From: Chondrus crispus
Taxonomy: Eukaryota; Rhodophyta; Florideophyceae; Gigartinales; Gigartinaceae
Assembly: GCF_000350225.1 (NCBI RefSeq)
Contig: NW_005179135.1
Coordinates: 79,037 to 143,036 of the forward strand
Direction of reading: 5' to 3'
Length of the DNA stretch: 64,000 nucleotides
Shown here in pieces: positions 20,041 to 31,958 of this stretch. Made by a program: the position numbers and the translations under genes. Position 1 is the first letter of the stretch. Every line of letters begins with the position of its first letter. The notes beneath the pieces are model-generated. The model searched no databases. It saw nothing but the letters and a program-made list of their open reading frames with translations, and was not told where the DNA came from.

Positions 20041-23000
20041 ATGACCCATAGAACGACTGACCCGAGGCGTAAAAAGCCGATATCTATTGAAGCTACGTCT
20101 GTACACGTTTCTAAGCTCTCCGAGGAGATGAAACGTATTCGAAGTAGCCGCACTGACACCCCAGGTTTCTGTGTGGATATCGGTGCTCCAAAATCCTGTA
20201 TTGGTCTAAGGGAGCTCAAGTCAGTCTTCCGTCGATTTGGACGTCGTGTCCCTCACCTGAAATGGTCCCCGAACCGTTTCTGATTCGCAGACACCTCTTA
20301 CAACTCTCTTAGCAAGGCCTCGCTTCCGCTCGCAACACTACCTGGTAAACCACCCATAGCCGTTGAGATGGATGTTGTGAATGCTGACATTCCTGCACTA
20401 CTTGGTTTGGACGTGCTTGATCGTGAAGCACTTATGGCCGATACGGTAGCTAACAGGTTGACGAGACGTAGCATTGCGCAAACCAACGGTTCCTTGTTTT
20501 ACTTTGACGAATGGCATGTACCTCTGTTACGTTCCAAGAGCGGCCATGTCTACGTCGAAATGGATTGTTCTTCCTCCGTAATGTTTTCAAGATCGCAACT
20601 TGGTAAACTGCATAAACAGTTCGTCCACCCATCTGCAGAAAAGCTCTTCAATATGTTGAAGAAAGTACGCGCGGAAGAAACTACAGCAGGAACCCTGGGG
20701 ATCCTTCAAGATCTGTCTAGGCGCTGCGACCCTTGTCAACGTATTCATACTGCTCCTACGCGTTTTAGGGTCTCTTTTGGTGCCGAAAATGCCCGTTTCA
20801 ATGAACATGTTCTACTTGACATCGTGACTATTGATAGCAAGCCGGTTCTTCACATCGTAGACGAAGGCACGCGTTTTAGCGCAGCTCGCTTCGTTCCTGA
20901 CGTATCGACGAACACGATTTGGTCTACCATCTTGGATTGCTGGGCTATGATCTACACTGGCCTTCCGAATCGCATACTCGTAGACCAAGGGACATATTTT
21001 GGTCACACCTTTAAAACTCTTAGTGTTGATAGCACTGGTGTCGAGGCCCATTCAAGTCTGGGGTTGGGAGAGCGGTACCACCAGCCGCTTCGGCACACAT
21101 TTCGAAAGATAATGGCCGAGCATCCTAAGACCCCGCCTGCAAGGGCACTTGCAGCCTCCGTGAAAGGCGTGAACGACACATTAGGCCCGGAAGGTCTTGT
21201 ACCATCTGCACTTGTATTCGGAGAGTTCCCGCGTGTGTTTACAAAGTCACAAACTCCTCCAGAGGGACTTAAGTTAAGTGAGAGAGCCTCCGTAGCTCAG
21301 TCTGCGCGTAAGGAGATGGGGAAGATCATGGCAGAGATGAGAGTCCGCCGAGCGCTATATTATAGAACGCCATCAGCTGCCGATAGATTTTATCAGCCCG
21401 GAGACAAAGTGCTCGTCTGGAGGGAGAAGATTGTCAACCATCGCAAAGGCGAGTGGCTTGGTCCGTTCACCGTACTAACAACGGATGAATCAAGGAAACT
21501 TGTATACGTTCAGGATGCAAGGATTGGTGCTGCTAGTCCTTTTAACGCTGTGCAAGTTAAGCGCTATTTGACGTCGGAGACGACATCAGTAAACCTAGTG
21601 CACTCCTTCATGATGGACCTCGGAGGAGCGCTAAGCAAGTTTGGAACGACATCTGTTGAGGCTGAGACTACGACTGATGTTCTCTTGACGAAAATAATCA
21701 CCCGTGGTGATCCGAGAGCGTCTTCTCCCGAGATGACCGCTGCCAAGAAGGCTGAAATCAAGAATCTGCTTGCGCGTGGTACGTTCAAAGTGATACTCAA
21801 GGAGGAACTTCCGCCGGACGGAAACATCCTCCCTGGTCGCTTCGTACTTGCCATCAAGTCTACAGACGATGGAAAGATCAAGTACAAAGCCAGATATGTC
21901 ATCGGTGGCCATCGTGATAAGTACAAAGACTTCATGGTGCATTCTACCCCCACCCTGCAGCCGCAGTCGATAAGACTCCTTCTTGCTCTTGCGGCAGTCT
22001 TTGACTTCGACATCTGGACTTCAGATGTGAGGAAGGCGTACCTTCAGTCCGCTGAACCATTGGCTAGAGACATTTTCATCCGAAAGCCCGTTCAGGAGTT
22101 TGAATTGGATCCGTCACAGTGCTTGAAGCTCCTCAAGCCCCTCTACGGCTTGTGCGAGTCGGGAGACTTATGGCATGAGACCCTTGCTAAACATCACCGT
22201 GAAGAATTAGGAATGAAATCTCTTCGTTCCGATCCTGCCCTATACACGCTCATGGAAGATGGGCTGCTCAAAGGACTATCCCGTGGATATGTAGATGATC
22301 TAATTCGCGCTGGCAACAAGCACTTCAAGCAGCTATCGCAAAGGACGAACGCTCGATTCGAAATGTCGGAGGATCAGACTTCGCCGTGTTCGTTCACTGG
22401 TTTCTCGCTGTCGAAGAACGAGAACGGCGAGGTAGTACAAGACCAACACGAATACCTCCAGAAACTGGAACAACTACCCCTCGAGGCTAGCTATTCACAG
22501 TTTAGATCGATGCGCATGAAGCTAGCTTGGCTTGCGAATACACGTCCGGACTGCTTGTTTGAGATCTCGCAGCTCGCTCAAGTGACAGAGGAGATGTTCC
22601 TGCAAGACTCCAAAAGAACGTTGCAGAGATTGAACAAGGCTGTTGCTTTTGCGATCGATAATCGCATCCCCCTGCGAATTGCAAAGCTAAACCAAGAGTC
22701 TCTCCGAGTAATAGGTTTCGCTGACGCTTCATTTGAAAATAATGCAGACCTCTCAACACAGCTTGGTCACGTGTGCTTCATCGGCGATGACGCAGGAGCA
22801 GTTGTCCCTATCTCTTTTAAGTCATACAAGTCGCGACGTGTGACCAGGTCCGCCATGGCCGGGGAAGTTATCGTCTTTAGTGATCTATTCGACGTTGCTG
22901 CCGTCCTCGCCGCTGAACTCCAGTCATTCACAGGAGTCAAGGTCCCGGTTCAGTTTCTCACGGACAGCAAGAGTCTTTTCGATGTCATTTCGAAAGGGTC

Positions 23001-23208
23001 TAGGACTTCCGAGAAGAGAATGATGTTGCACATAGCTGCGGCAAGGGAAGGTTTCCGAGACAAAGTCATATCGGATATTGGCTTCGCGCGCAGTGCTAGT
23101 AATATTGCGGACGGATTGAAAAAGCCGATGCAGCAAAGGTCGTTGCAAAACATGATGCTGTCTGGACGACTTGATGTGACCCCTGAGCAATGGATTGTCC
23201 GCAACTAA
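20041..23208 (+). pseudogene. copia protease-integrase-RT-RNase H
   Basis: Protease is marked by CVDIGAPKS (D-x-G-A, active-site Asp) at about 20170. A TGA at 20281-20283 breaks an otherwise continuous frame that reopens immediately and contains ATG 20368. Integrase has the His and Cys pairs (LHKQFVHPS, CDPCQRIH) and D/D/E candidates in DIVTIDSKP, ILVDQGTYF and LGLGERYHQ. RT has YVDDLIRAG as its catalytic box and DFDIWTSDVRKAYLQ upstream; RNase H starts at VIGFADASF. Pol itself (946 codons from 20368) has no further stop, so this part decayed less than gag. Confidence 0.9.
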
Positions 23209-23234
23209 AGGACAGGAAACGAATTTACTTGGGC

Positions 23235-23966
23235 TTAACGATCGTGCTGAGACACTACCTTGCGTACTTTGCCAATGCGCAGGGCTGTCGCTGCCTCGCC
23301 ACCGCACTTGCGCAAGAGGAATTCGCTGAGCCGCATCGGAAAGTCTTTTGCGCTGTCGATGATAAGCGTACTGCCTGCATCGACGACAAGTGTATGGGAT
23401 ACGAGGTTAGGCTGAAATACGTGCACAATGTACACCCGGCTGTCACGGCTCGCTAAGTACGCAAAAGGATTCTCTTTGAATACTTTTGCATCGCATTTTG
23501 GGATCTTGTGCATCTCGACTCCGGTTGCCAATTCGTGAAGAAGAAGAGTCGCCTCACGGATCTTTAGAAAATGAGGGCTTTCCTCAAAACAATACTAGTT
23601 CACTGCATTAACGACTTCACGTCCAGCAACAATATCCACGGCGTTCGTGATCGCGGCTGTCATGCAGTTACCGTCATTCTGCTTAACAAGAACGTCCCCG
23701 TACTCAGTGACGAGGTACTGCTGTACTCCGCGGATTCCAGCTCGCTGCCCAGGGCCGCCAACGGAGATCGCGCAACCAGGATTCTCCGCTAACCATGTCA
23801 AGGCGGCGTTCTTGAGCCTCCTGCGAACATAGGTGTGATTATGGCGCTTCTTGCTTGGAATACTGACACGAGTAACAGGGCTCTGAGTCTTCCCATTTGA
23901 TGCCATTTCGCTCTCGCCGCACACGATAGACTCAATATTGAACGTCTCCCGGGTCTCAACACTCAT
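23235..23966 (-). pseudogene. antisense ORF in copia element, papain-fold-like cysteine peptidase motifs
   Basis: The approximately 1 kb between pol and the 3' LTR holds a minus-strand reading frame of about 243 codons from ATG 23966 (open up to 24092), broken by one in-frame TAG at 23595-23597. Before the stop it has GDVLVKQNDGNCMTAAI, a D-G-N-C box like the nucleophile motif of OTU-type peptidases. After it come VYIVHVFQPNL, SHTLVVDAG and LIIDSAKD, a His followed by hydrophobic strands and an Asp, the order expected for a Cys-His-Asp peptidase. Lys/Arg-rich KKRHNHTYVRRRLK lies at the N-terminal side. It is not a shadow of pol, which ends at 23208. The peptidase assignment is motif-level inference; it could be another fold. 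Confidence 0.45.
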
Positions 23967-24218
23967 GCGCTGCGCACGACCCGTCAAATAACCTCGCTCG
24001 GGTCTCGCCGTACTCGCTTCGGCTGTTGCGAACTTCACACTGCTGCGCGTAACTATCTTACCACCTTCGCCTTCACACTGTACTACACGCACATTGGTTC
24101 ACAGGATGCACAATGTTGCCTGAGCGCAAAGGTGAGTCAAGTTCCCCTCGCCACGTGCAGCACAGCGATCAGGAGTCGGAGGGTCGATGGTGTGGACGAG
24201 GCGTCCGATCGGAGGGAA

Positions 24219-24622
24219 TGTCGTTGATATACGCTCGGCATGCTGATTTCCGTTCACCGCCGACCGGCACTGTAGACCTAATTTTGAGTAAGTTTTTGCC
24301 ACGTGCTATTTAGTTTATTCAGAATTTAGGATCGAACTGAGCGCGCCGTCGAGCACTCGACGGCCACGCTCGTCGTCCCCACATAAGCGGCAAGTGAGGC
24401 ATGATTAGAGAGAGAGAGACAGAATAGAAGTCAGAAGTAAACCATCGGCTTGGTCGTCTTCGCTCGCTAAGGTGCTCCGCCTAGCTTTTCTTTCTGCCCC
24501 CCCCGCCCTCTCTCCTTCCTATTCCTCCTCCTGTCTTCGATCCTTCCCGCGCGGGCTCCGCCACACGTTAGATTGTGCTGACGTGCAGCTTCGCCCGAGC
24601 CTACGAACCACGTTCAGCGACA
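24219..24622 (+). repeat. 3' LTR of copia element
   Basis: 404 bp, matching 17108-17509 with scattered substitutions and small indels in the C run. Confidence 0.92.
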
Positions 24623-24647
24623 ATTCTAACAGTCAAATAGTGTCCGT

Positions 24648-24718
24648 TAACTATTTTGGCAAACATAAACTATTTTGGCAACGCACTGCTTCCCTTTTTT
24701 GCCGCACTTTTCCGGAAT
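24648..24718 (+). repeat. dispersed repeat, copy 2
   Basis: Doubled AACTATTTTGGC box, ACGCACTGCTTCCC and GCCGCACTTTTCCG, matching the minus strand at 6545-6630. It lies just right of the copia target duplication, so it was part of the target locus. Confidence 0.6.
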
Positions 24719-25230
24719 AGCGATGATGGGCGGCTATCGATCGATATGGAAAAGCATATTACGTTGTAATGGCATGGCACAGCCTGGAGTTTTGGCGGAC
24801 AAGAGAAAGTAATGGGCTTTCGAATGGCGGTAAAAAGAGAAAAGACGCGCAGGTGTAGTGCAATGCGCCTGTCGGGCAGAGACCGCGGTCCGATGGTCCA
24901 GCAAAAACAACAACAGCAGCAAAAAGAAGAACTGCGGATGGCACAGCGCTACGGAGTGTCCGACTCTTCCTTCTCCGTTTAAACGAGCTTGCGACTCGTA
25001 GTAGCTCAGATCCCTGATAGGGGGGGGGCACAGAGAAATAGCCCGGCCCGGGATCGGTGTGGTAGAGACTTGCGAAGAGATCTGCTCGACGAGTGTGGGG
25101 TGGGGCGCGTACGTAGGTACCCCGGTTCCACAGGGTTGTAAGGCCAATGCTCGTTGAGCTTCTTCGACACCTTGTGACGCAACAAGGCCTTCGACGGGGG
25201 CGTCGCAACGCAGCCCGACGGGATGAAATG

Positions 25231-25490
25231 AAAGTAGCAGCGCTACGCCAACTGTGCCGCCCGATGGCTCGAAACACCTACGCCGGTTCGGTCGCAACCG
25301 ACACCGATGGTACCAACACTGGCTCGTACTACGACGGAGCCCTTCGAGGGAGACGTCGTTGCAACAGTCTCCGTCGGAAAATGGGTCACAGTAGCAGCGC
25401 TACGTCAACTGTGTCGCCCGATGGCTCGAGACACCTACACCGGTTCGGTCGCAACCGAGGCCGATGGCACCAACACAAGATAGGGGAAAA
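25231..25490. repeat. tandem duplication, period about 157 bp, in the probable LTR
   Basis: AGTAGCAGCGCTACG starts at 25233 and again at 25390, and each is followed by nearly the same 100 bp or so (CGATGGCTCGA, CCGGTTCGGTCGCAACCGA). Confidence 0.8.
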
Positions 25491-25819
25491 TAGGTAGAAT
25501 TAGAGATAGAAAAGGATAGGGAAATAAAGGAAAAAGAAAAGGGAACCCCGAGCGATAGAGGATGCCGTAGGCTTAGGTAAAAGGGAGCGTCTTGGTAGAG
25601 AGGAGCTTCGACCAAGGCGACATTCAACTCCGGCAACTCGGGGTACCTTTACTGACTTGGTGGTCAGAGGGCTAAGGTATATATCGCCCCGCCGGAGCCT
25701 CTACCATAGCTCGCGGCGCTAGATCCTAGATCTAATCTAGTGTCAGCAAAATTAATGCCAACTAATTAACTAAATAAAATAATTAAAAATTAAAACTGTG
25801 CAATTATTCACACGTGTGT

Positions 25820-25835
25820 CCCCCCCCCCAACCCG
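25820..25835 (-). other. polypurine tract of truncated gypsy element
   Basis: On the minus strand GGGTT followed by ten G, then ACACACG and TGTGAATAATTG. A G-rich tract directly before a TG also precedes the 3' LTR of the intact element (45021-45030). TG at 25812 is a candidate LTR start. Confidence 0.45.
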
Positions 25836-26034
25836 GACTACTTTTCATATCCAAATCAAAATATTTTCCTTCCTTTTCACCCCCCTGTAGAGCCCATTAT
25901 TGCACTACATATCCCCCTCCTGAGCGCCCTTGTACAGCGCCAAGCCATCGAATAATCTCCTGCCGTTCCTTACCGTGTTTCCCAGTCATCAATCACTCTG
26001 CGCGGCGTTCTTACAAGGGTAAGACGAAAATACC

Positions 26035-27880
26035 ATGCTTCCTTCTCCGTCGGAACACTCGGCCAATAGTGCCACCCGTAAGCGTCCGGGTGTGGGCTTT
26101 CCTCCCAAGCCCAAAGTGCCCCGGGGTCTTCCTTCCATACCCCGTCTTCCTCCTGTTACCCTACCAAACCGGCCTTCCATCCGGGCTACCATTCTTCTTG
26201 GGTAGCCCGTCGATACCCCTCGCTCGATGAGCTACAAGACAAATCCATGCGTGAACATCCTTCCCTATTTGCCTCTTCCCAGTGGTTCTCCCCTGTGGGC
26301 GTCCGCGACGTTGCTGCCATCGAACATAGTTTTGCAGACGGCGCTGGCATGTTACCCGGTCAACTACCCCTACAAGCCATTCGCACTTTTGACTGGCGCG
26401 CCTGCATTGCCATTCCTACCTCCATCCTTCGTCACTCCTCTCCACGCAGCCGTCGCACCTTGTCCCTGCGATTCATGGACACTGTACTCGCCCGGCTTGA
26501 CCTCCATTTGACCGACACCCTTATTCCTCCTTCCTTCGGCTGCGACACGTGGAAATTCCGCACGGAGGGGGAGCGCCATTATCTTGACAGTCTCCTCAGT
26601 TGGACCCATGGTGACCCCGTGCTGGAAGCGAACCGCTTATGGCATAACCAATTGACAGTGACGAATGACGCCATGTCGTGGACGCGTGCGATTCTCCCTG
26701 TTAATTTCCGGCGCATGAAACGCGGGAACCTCTTCTTCTTCCAACACACCGTTCGGTACGAGCGCAAAATGAGGTCGGACACAGGATACTTCCTGGCATA
26801 CCAAATGATCGAGGCGGGGGAGATCGCGCGGTCACACTACGTCAACCGATACCAGCAGCTTCCCTCATGGTGGGGTCAGTTTGAAGTCTGCGAAGGATTT
26901 TGGTCGGAATTGGGCCCCATCCTTACATACTTCGGCAGCCACCTGAACGACCCCGGACACGGGTTGTGTGTTGTCTTCATGACCGAGTGGTGCGTGAAGG
27001 TCGCTGGCACCTTGCTTTGGGAGGCGTATGATTGTTGGCGTCTGTGGTACCTTCCCCCGAAGCTCGTTGAGCTCATGTGCCTTCTGGATTACACTGTCCC
27101 CCTGGGTGGCGCCGACACCGACCTCGAGTTGCACTCGCTGCTCGACAAGATTAGGCAGATCGACTGGGACAGCGTTCCCCTTCACAACTCTTCCCGCTCC
27201 TTCGCGAGGCGACGTCCCTCCTTTTCTCCCGGACGTAGTCACAGCGCGGCGGGTGACTTCGTCTGGTTTAACCCCTGGACGTCGACGTTGTGCTCGTTCT
27301 CAGAAGCTCGACTGAGTCGACAGTTCGGGAATCAAATCCCTATCCCCGACGCGGTTCCGGAGCGAGGCGTGGACCCTCGTGCAGAGAGCGTGTGTTCTCG
27401 ACCGTCCGGCCCTTCGTCTCCTCGTTCCGCGGTCCAACCTCCACGCCAGACGTACAGTCCCCAACGCCTTGTCTCACCGAGCCGTCTTTGCCTGCAATTC
27501 CACCTCAGCCGGCTCGTTCACTACCACACCCCCCTCCGGTGTGCCCATTCACACGCGAAAGTCCTCGCGTCGTGTTTCCCTCAACAAACTCAACCGAAAC
27601 CCTATCAGTCCGGGAAGTGCCGCCGTCTGACGTGGGTCCGACCCCACGTCAGATTTCCCCTGTACGTGAGGAACCCATCGTCACGCCTGCCTCAGCTCCC
27701 CCGTCACCCTCAATTCCTAAAGAAAACAACGCCGCCGCTGGCGTCTATCATCTCCTTCTTCGCGCTCACGGCGTGGAGGTAGAGGTCCTTCGGGGTGCAA
27801 CTCTGGAGGACCCACGAGTCCTAGCCCGGCTGATTACTTCTCTGCCGAAGGAAGGATCCTCCGGTGTTCCGCTCCCTTGA
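26035..27880 (+). pseudogene. antisense ORF of truncated gypsy element (homologue of 42550-44841)
   Basis: Relative to the minus-strand element this gene is antisense. It begins at ATG 26035 with a Pro/Lys-rich segment, shifts by one base near 26190 into the long frame with ATG 26247, and shifts again near 27.4 kb into a Pro-rich tail ending at 27880. Landmarks in order: SLDELQDKS, VGVRDVAAIEHS, GQLPLQAIRTFDW, PILTYFG, LNDPGHG, TEWCVKVAG, EAYDCWRLWY. The antisense protein of the intact element has matching landmarks at nearly equal spacing (VEELSS, GGVQEASSVLHR, YQLPDELI, PVLKHFG, ANPQHP, REWAWSVCC, EAHMNKRVFI). No known domain recognised; no catalytic motif evident. Confidence 0.5.
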
Positions 27881-30800
27881 TCTGCCATCCGCGGCGGACC
27901 CCTCATGTCCATCTTCACCTCCGTTCCCCTTCAGGATTAATAAAATGTGAATCCTCTGCGTATCTGTCGTCCCTTTGCATTCCCCCTCTCCACAAGCACC
28001 CCTTTTCTCATCGTCGAGCAGGCCGCGTACAAAACGGCCCTCGGTTACCTCCTCTTTTACGGTCGAGCTCCTGTTTCTATTCCCGCCTTTCCTCCTCTTC
28101 AGTGCCTCCTCTTCCTTTTACTTTGCGGAGCCAGGTGTCGGGTCATGGCATTATTTCACTCCTTGGATTCCTTGCCCTCGCCTGCCTCCTCTTCAGTGCC
28201 TCCTCTTTCTCTGTGACATCATCGCTACACTGTCCTTGGGGAGAGCCCTTGTGAGAAGCAATTCATTGTCGACGTATTGCGGCTGCGTCGTCGAGGCATA
28301 AGCCTTGCCGGGCTTAAGTAGCATGCACGAAGTTTACACGTGGACGAGTGTCCTGATTGATCCTGAGCCCGTGGTCAAAATCTGGACGACAGGTACCTCC
28401 TTTTGTTACGGTTCTGGCGTGAGCTCTACGCTTAGGAAAATTCCTAGCCTCTTTTTCCTTCTTATTCGAGCTGTGTGGAGAGGGGTCTCTTCGTTCCCAC
28501 TCTTGAGCGTACTGTACTTCGCCCCTGGCGACACTTATCGCCGATGGCGAGAGGCAGAGTGTGGCGAACGCACTCCTTTGCTCTCCAGTTTTCGATCCGT
28601 AGTCACGCAACAACACAAAAAAAATCAACAGGTCTTCTAACACGATCGAAACTTGATCCCCTTCGTCGTTCTCGGCCCGGGCGCCTCCCGCGTGCACGAA
28701 TTTTAACTGCAAGTCGTGAAGCGTGATCCCAGCTATCCTCTTCCAGCTCGGCACTCCTTCCTCCTCTTCTGCCAACTTCCTTCTCTTTTCCCGATTTGCA
28801 TCCCCAAATTCCCCCTCTTTATCTCGCAGCTATTTCTCTAGCTGCGACGTAACCCTCCATCAAAGACGAATCGTCTTCCCAAAGCAACGCGGCTCTGGTC
28901 TCTTTCCCTGGGCGGTTGCCTCTTCTTCGTCGATTTTTTTCTTTTTCTCCTCTTTTCTCATACGCCCCGTCGCCGCGGTTGCATCTCCTCATATCCATTC
29001 CCTTCTCTTGTCCTTCTCTTTTTCTCATCCTTTCCCAACTCAGTCTCACACGGCTCCTTGTCACTGTTACGACGCCACACGGCCTCGGCACTTCGTTTGC
29101 AAAGCTCATTATTGTTGACTTCTGAGAGACACGGGTGAGTTCGGGATTTCACAATGAAAATAAAAATGAATCATTACCGCGTTCGGTCACTCAGTCAAGC
29201 TCGCCGAGAGCAGACGACAACAAAATTTTGAGGTACACTGTACAGTTCCTTCAAGGTAAAATGTCTACTTCACCCTTCATCTCCTCCGACGGTCTCCTAG
29301 CGTCGAGCGCAATTGGTTCCTTCACACATTCCTTCTCACTTTCGTCCCGGCCTGCACTGACAGCCCCACACACGGTATAACTCTGGAAAGAGAGAAACAA
29401 CGTAGGCCGTGTACGTTTAGCTGGCGTAACCTTGAGTCCTTAGAGGGCACAAATAAAATTTCTCTTCCGAATGTTCCCCTGACTTCGACTCAGTCGCATA
29501 GTCCCGTCAACAAAAAAATGGAAATAATTTTAAGTCGACGCGGGCGAGTGCGGAAGGCAAAATCAGTGCGGTGATGGGTACAGTGCTTTGCAAGACCTGA
29601 AACAGTATGGGAGTAGTCGGGTCGTCAGCAAAAGGCTCATCGAGTGATGATAAAAATATCACAATTCGTTTCCCATCTTTCTTTTGTTGTTCTTTTCCCC
29701 TTGTGCTCCGCGGACGTGAACACAGAAGTCGGCGCACGTGACTAGTCGCTGGTAAGGGTAGGTCATCAAAAAAAATATTGGATCGATCTTCGTCGTACTG
29801 GGGTACCCCCCAGGCGTGCAGTGACGGTTACTTGGACATCGTCATTCGGGATTACCTCCCTCGATCTCTTACACAGCAAGTTTTGCCTCCAAGCACTCCA
29901 GTCGTCCTGGTCTCATCTCCGCTGACAAATCCCCAATTTCGCTCTCTTTCTGAGCTTGACAGCTCTAGCTGCTGTTAGCAATGCCGTTGGTAGTAAAACA
30001 GGGTAGCTGGCGGCTAGGCAGTTTCGTGGGAGTTGATTCCCATGACGAGCGCGATCTTCGGTTGCCGAGTTAACTTCGGTCCCTCGGACTCCTTTCCGTT
30101 CGCGTGTACAGTAGGGCCCTCATGGTAGAAAGACGAAACATCGTAGCGCAACGCCTTTGAGTGACGAGAAACAAAGCAAAAGAACTCGTTCTCCTTCTCG
30201 GTGTGCACACCGCATGGTTCTTCGATGGCGATCGTCAGGTCGCCGCTCTGACTTAGTCTGGGTACCTTGATGGACTGACGTCGAAAATCTTGTTCGTCGT
30301 CGTTCGCGACGCGGGGTTCGCGTTCTGTACGTCACAAAACAAAAGCAAAAATAAATACACCAACGAAAACAAAAACGTGGGGAAGGAAGGGGGTTATAGT
30401 GGCAAGCCAGTAAGTAGTTCGCTCGTAGTCCAAAAAAATGTGCGCGACAAAACTCCTTCCCGGTTGATCATCCTAACACATGAATGTCCCCCTTGATGAT
30501 GAAGTCAATAGTGGAATGGTACGCATAATAAAACAGGCTGGCAGCACTGTGATGCCGTCGGCCAGGGTCTTATGCATTCATCGGCTCTTTCGGAAGGAGT
30601 ACGGACGTCCTCAGTCTTTGTACGTGGTCGTGCAATTGCACATGGTGTCGGCGAGTGAAGGCGGTCATGGTCCATGTGGAATCATCTTGTCGCTCGTCGA
30701 GCGAACTGTAGGCGTTGCAAATGAACTGGGCAAGTGCCCTTGGGTGCAATCGGTCATGGCTTCGCCTGTGGCAAGTCTTGAGTGTGTATGCGGTCGGTGT

Positions 30801-31274
30801 GAAAATTGCCAACAACATTTCGTACAAGTGCGGGCAATTCCCTGAATTATAGTTAATTTTTCGGAGACTGGCTGGAGCTCCGTCTACGACTTATGCAGAT
30901 CGTTTGACAGTCCACCGGCGGCCCATCCATGTTTTTTTTTGAATTAAATTACGCTTCACTGGTGCGGACCGCTGATTCAAACGTCATTCCTTCTCTGTCC
31001 ATTGATGACACGTGGGGGTGATCCTGTAGACTCCGTGCCTCCTCAGGGAATCCCCTATCTCTCTAACGCCTTGAACACGAATCGCGTATCCGCTCCATCC
31101 TTTAACTGGACTCCGCCCTTTGCCTTTCTGGCACGCCTCACTCTGACTTTCCCCCTTCGCACTTCTACCCTCTCCATCTTCTCGCGTTTCCAGACTCTTG
31201 TGAGCACCACTCTTCCCTTTCTTCGCGCCGCGTCTCAAAGTACCAATTCCAACTTGACGACATCCCAACGGGTG
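27881..31274. other. 3' region of truncated gypsy element, no supported gene
   Basis: Plus strand is strongly C/T-rich to about 29.1 kb. ORFs such as 28314-28775 (minus) and 30480-30845 (plus) show no domain. No hairpin array like that of the intact element is seen. Inserted foreign sequence cannot be excluded. Confidence 0.4.
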
Positions 31275-31958
31275 TTACCACGCTTGGGCGCGTCCGACTT
31301 GCGGTGGCAAGGATAACTTCTTCCTTCGGAAATATCTCACCACGGCGCTGCGCGGTAATTGCGCGACTGGTTCCCACGTCGCGTCCTTCGTCTCATATTC
31401 ATACCATTTCACCCTGAGGACTAATTCCTCATCTTGATACCCGTGATCGATGATCTTTTCTATCACGTACTCGGCATTCTCATCTTCTTCCTCACGTCCT
31501 GGGTTACGTTCTTCCCCCTCCTGAAGATTCTCCGACTCCTCCAACTCTTCTGAGTTAGTTGTCCTCCGTAGGTCTTGCGGTATCTCCGCGGACGGGTTTC
31601 GATTGACAACATCTTCCTCGTCCTCTAACATCTGCGCTCGCGTGGGAGGACCTTCCTCACTCTCCATCGCGTCGCGTTCTTGATTACCTTCACGTCCGCT
31701 GAGGAACTGTAGAGCATGTCGTAGGCCTGATATCGGCCTTTAGTCCATGGGACTAGGGGCTAATTCGACTCTATCTCGCGACACGCGCTCTTCTTGGTCG
31801 CCTATGGCGATGACAACCGTGTTCTTATCTGATTTCTTGACTGCATACGGTCCCGTAGCAACTTGTGCCAGCTTGTGTCTAGGTTCTGTTGCGGTCCCCT
31901 GTTCCTTCCGGAGGAAAACGTAGGATCCTGAAGGGATGTCATACTTCGGCTTGCGAAG
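31275..31958 (-). pseudogene. gypsy pol C-terminus with chromodomain, truncated
   Basis: Starting at 31958 the minus strand reads the post-integrase barrel (YDIPSGSYVFLRKE, HKLAQVATGPYAVKK, ERVSRDRVELAPSP), meets a TAA at about 31740, and continues in the same frame through an acidic linker to a chromodomain: YVIEKIIDHGYQDEE, LVLRVKWYEYETKDATWEP. Chromodomains guide chromovirus integrase to marked chromatin (family knowledge). The protease, RT and integrase core are missing; the cut is at the adjoining LTR. Confidence 0.8.

Larger units (their letters stand above)
17108..24622 (+). mobile_element. Ty1/copia LTR retrotransposon, complete but decayed, TSD ATTCT
   Basis: LTRs at 17108-17509 and 24219-24622 both begin TGTCGTTGATAT and end in CGACA, and are flanked by ATTCT (17103-17107; 24623-24627). 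The interior has gag (17556-20008), protease plus pol (20041-23208, order PR-IN-RT-RH, which defines copia), then an antisense ORF (23235-23966). LTRs differ at roughly 5 percent of sites by eye, so the insertion is old. A solo LTR interrupts gag. Confidence 0.93.
24725..31958 (-). mobile_element. truncated Ty3/gypsy chromovirus, 3' half
   Basis: On the minus strand: C-terminal pol with chromodomain (31275-31958), a long region without sense genes, an antisense ORF (26035-27880, plus strand), a polypurine tract (C run at 25820-25829 on plus), then probable 3' LTR sequence. The pol fragment is cut at 31958 exactly where the 5' LTR of the next element begins. The left boundary is uncertain: the partner LTR is not in the window, so the 3' LTR cannot be delimited; about 24.73-25.81 kb is my guess. 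Confidence 0.6.
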
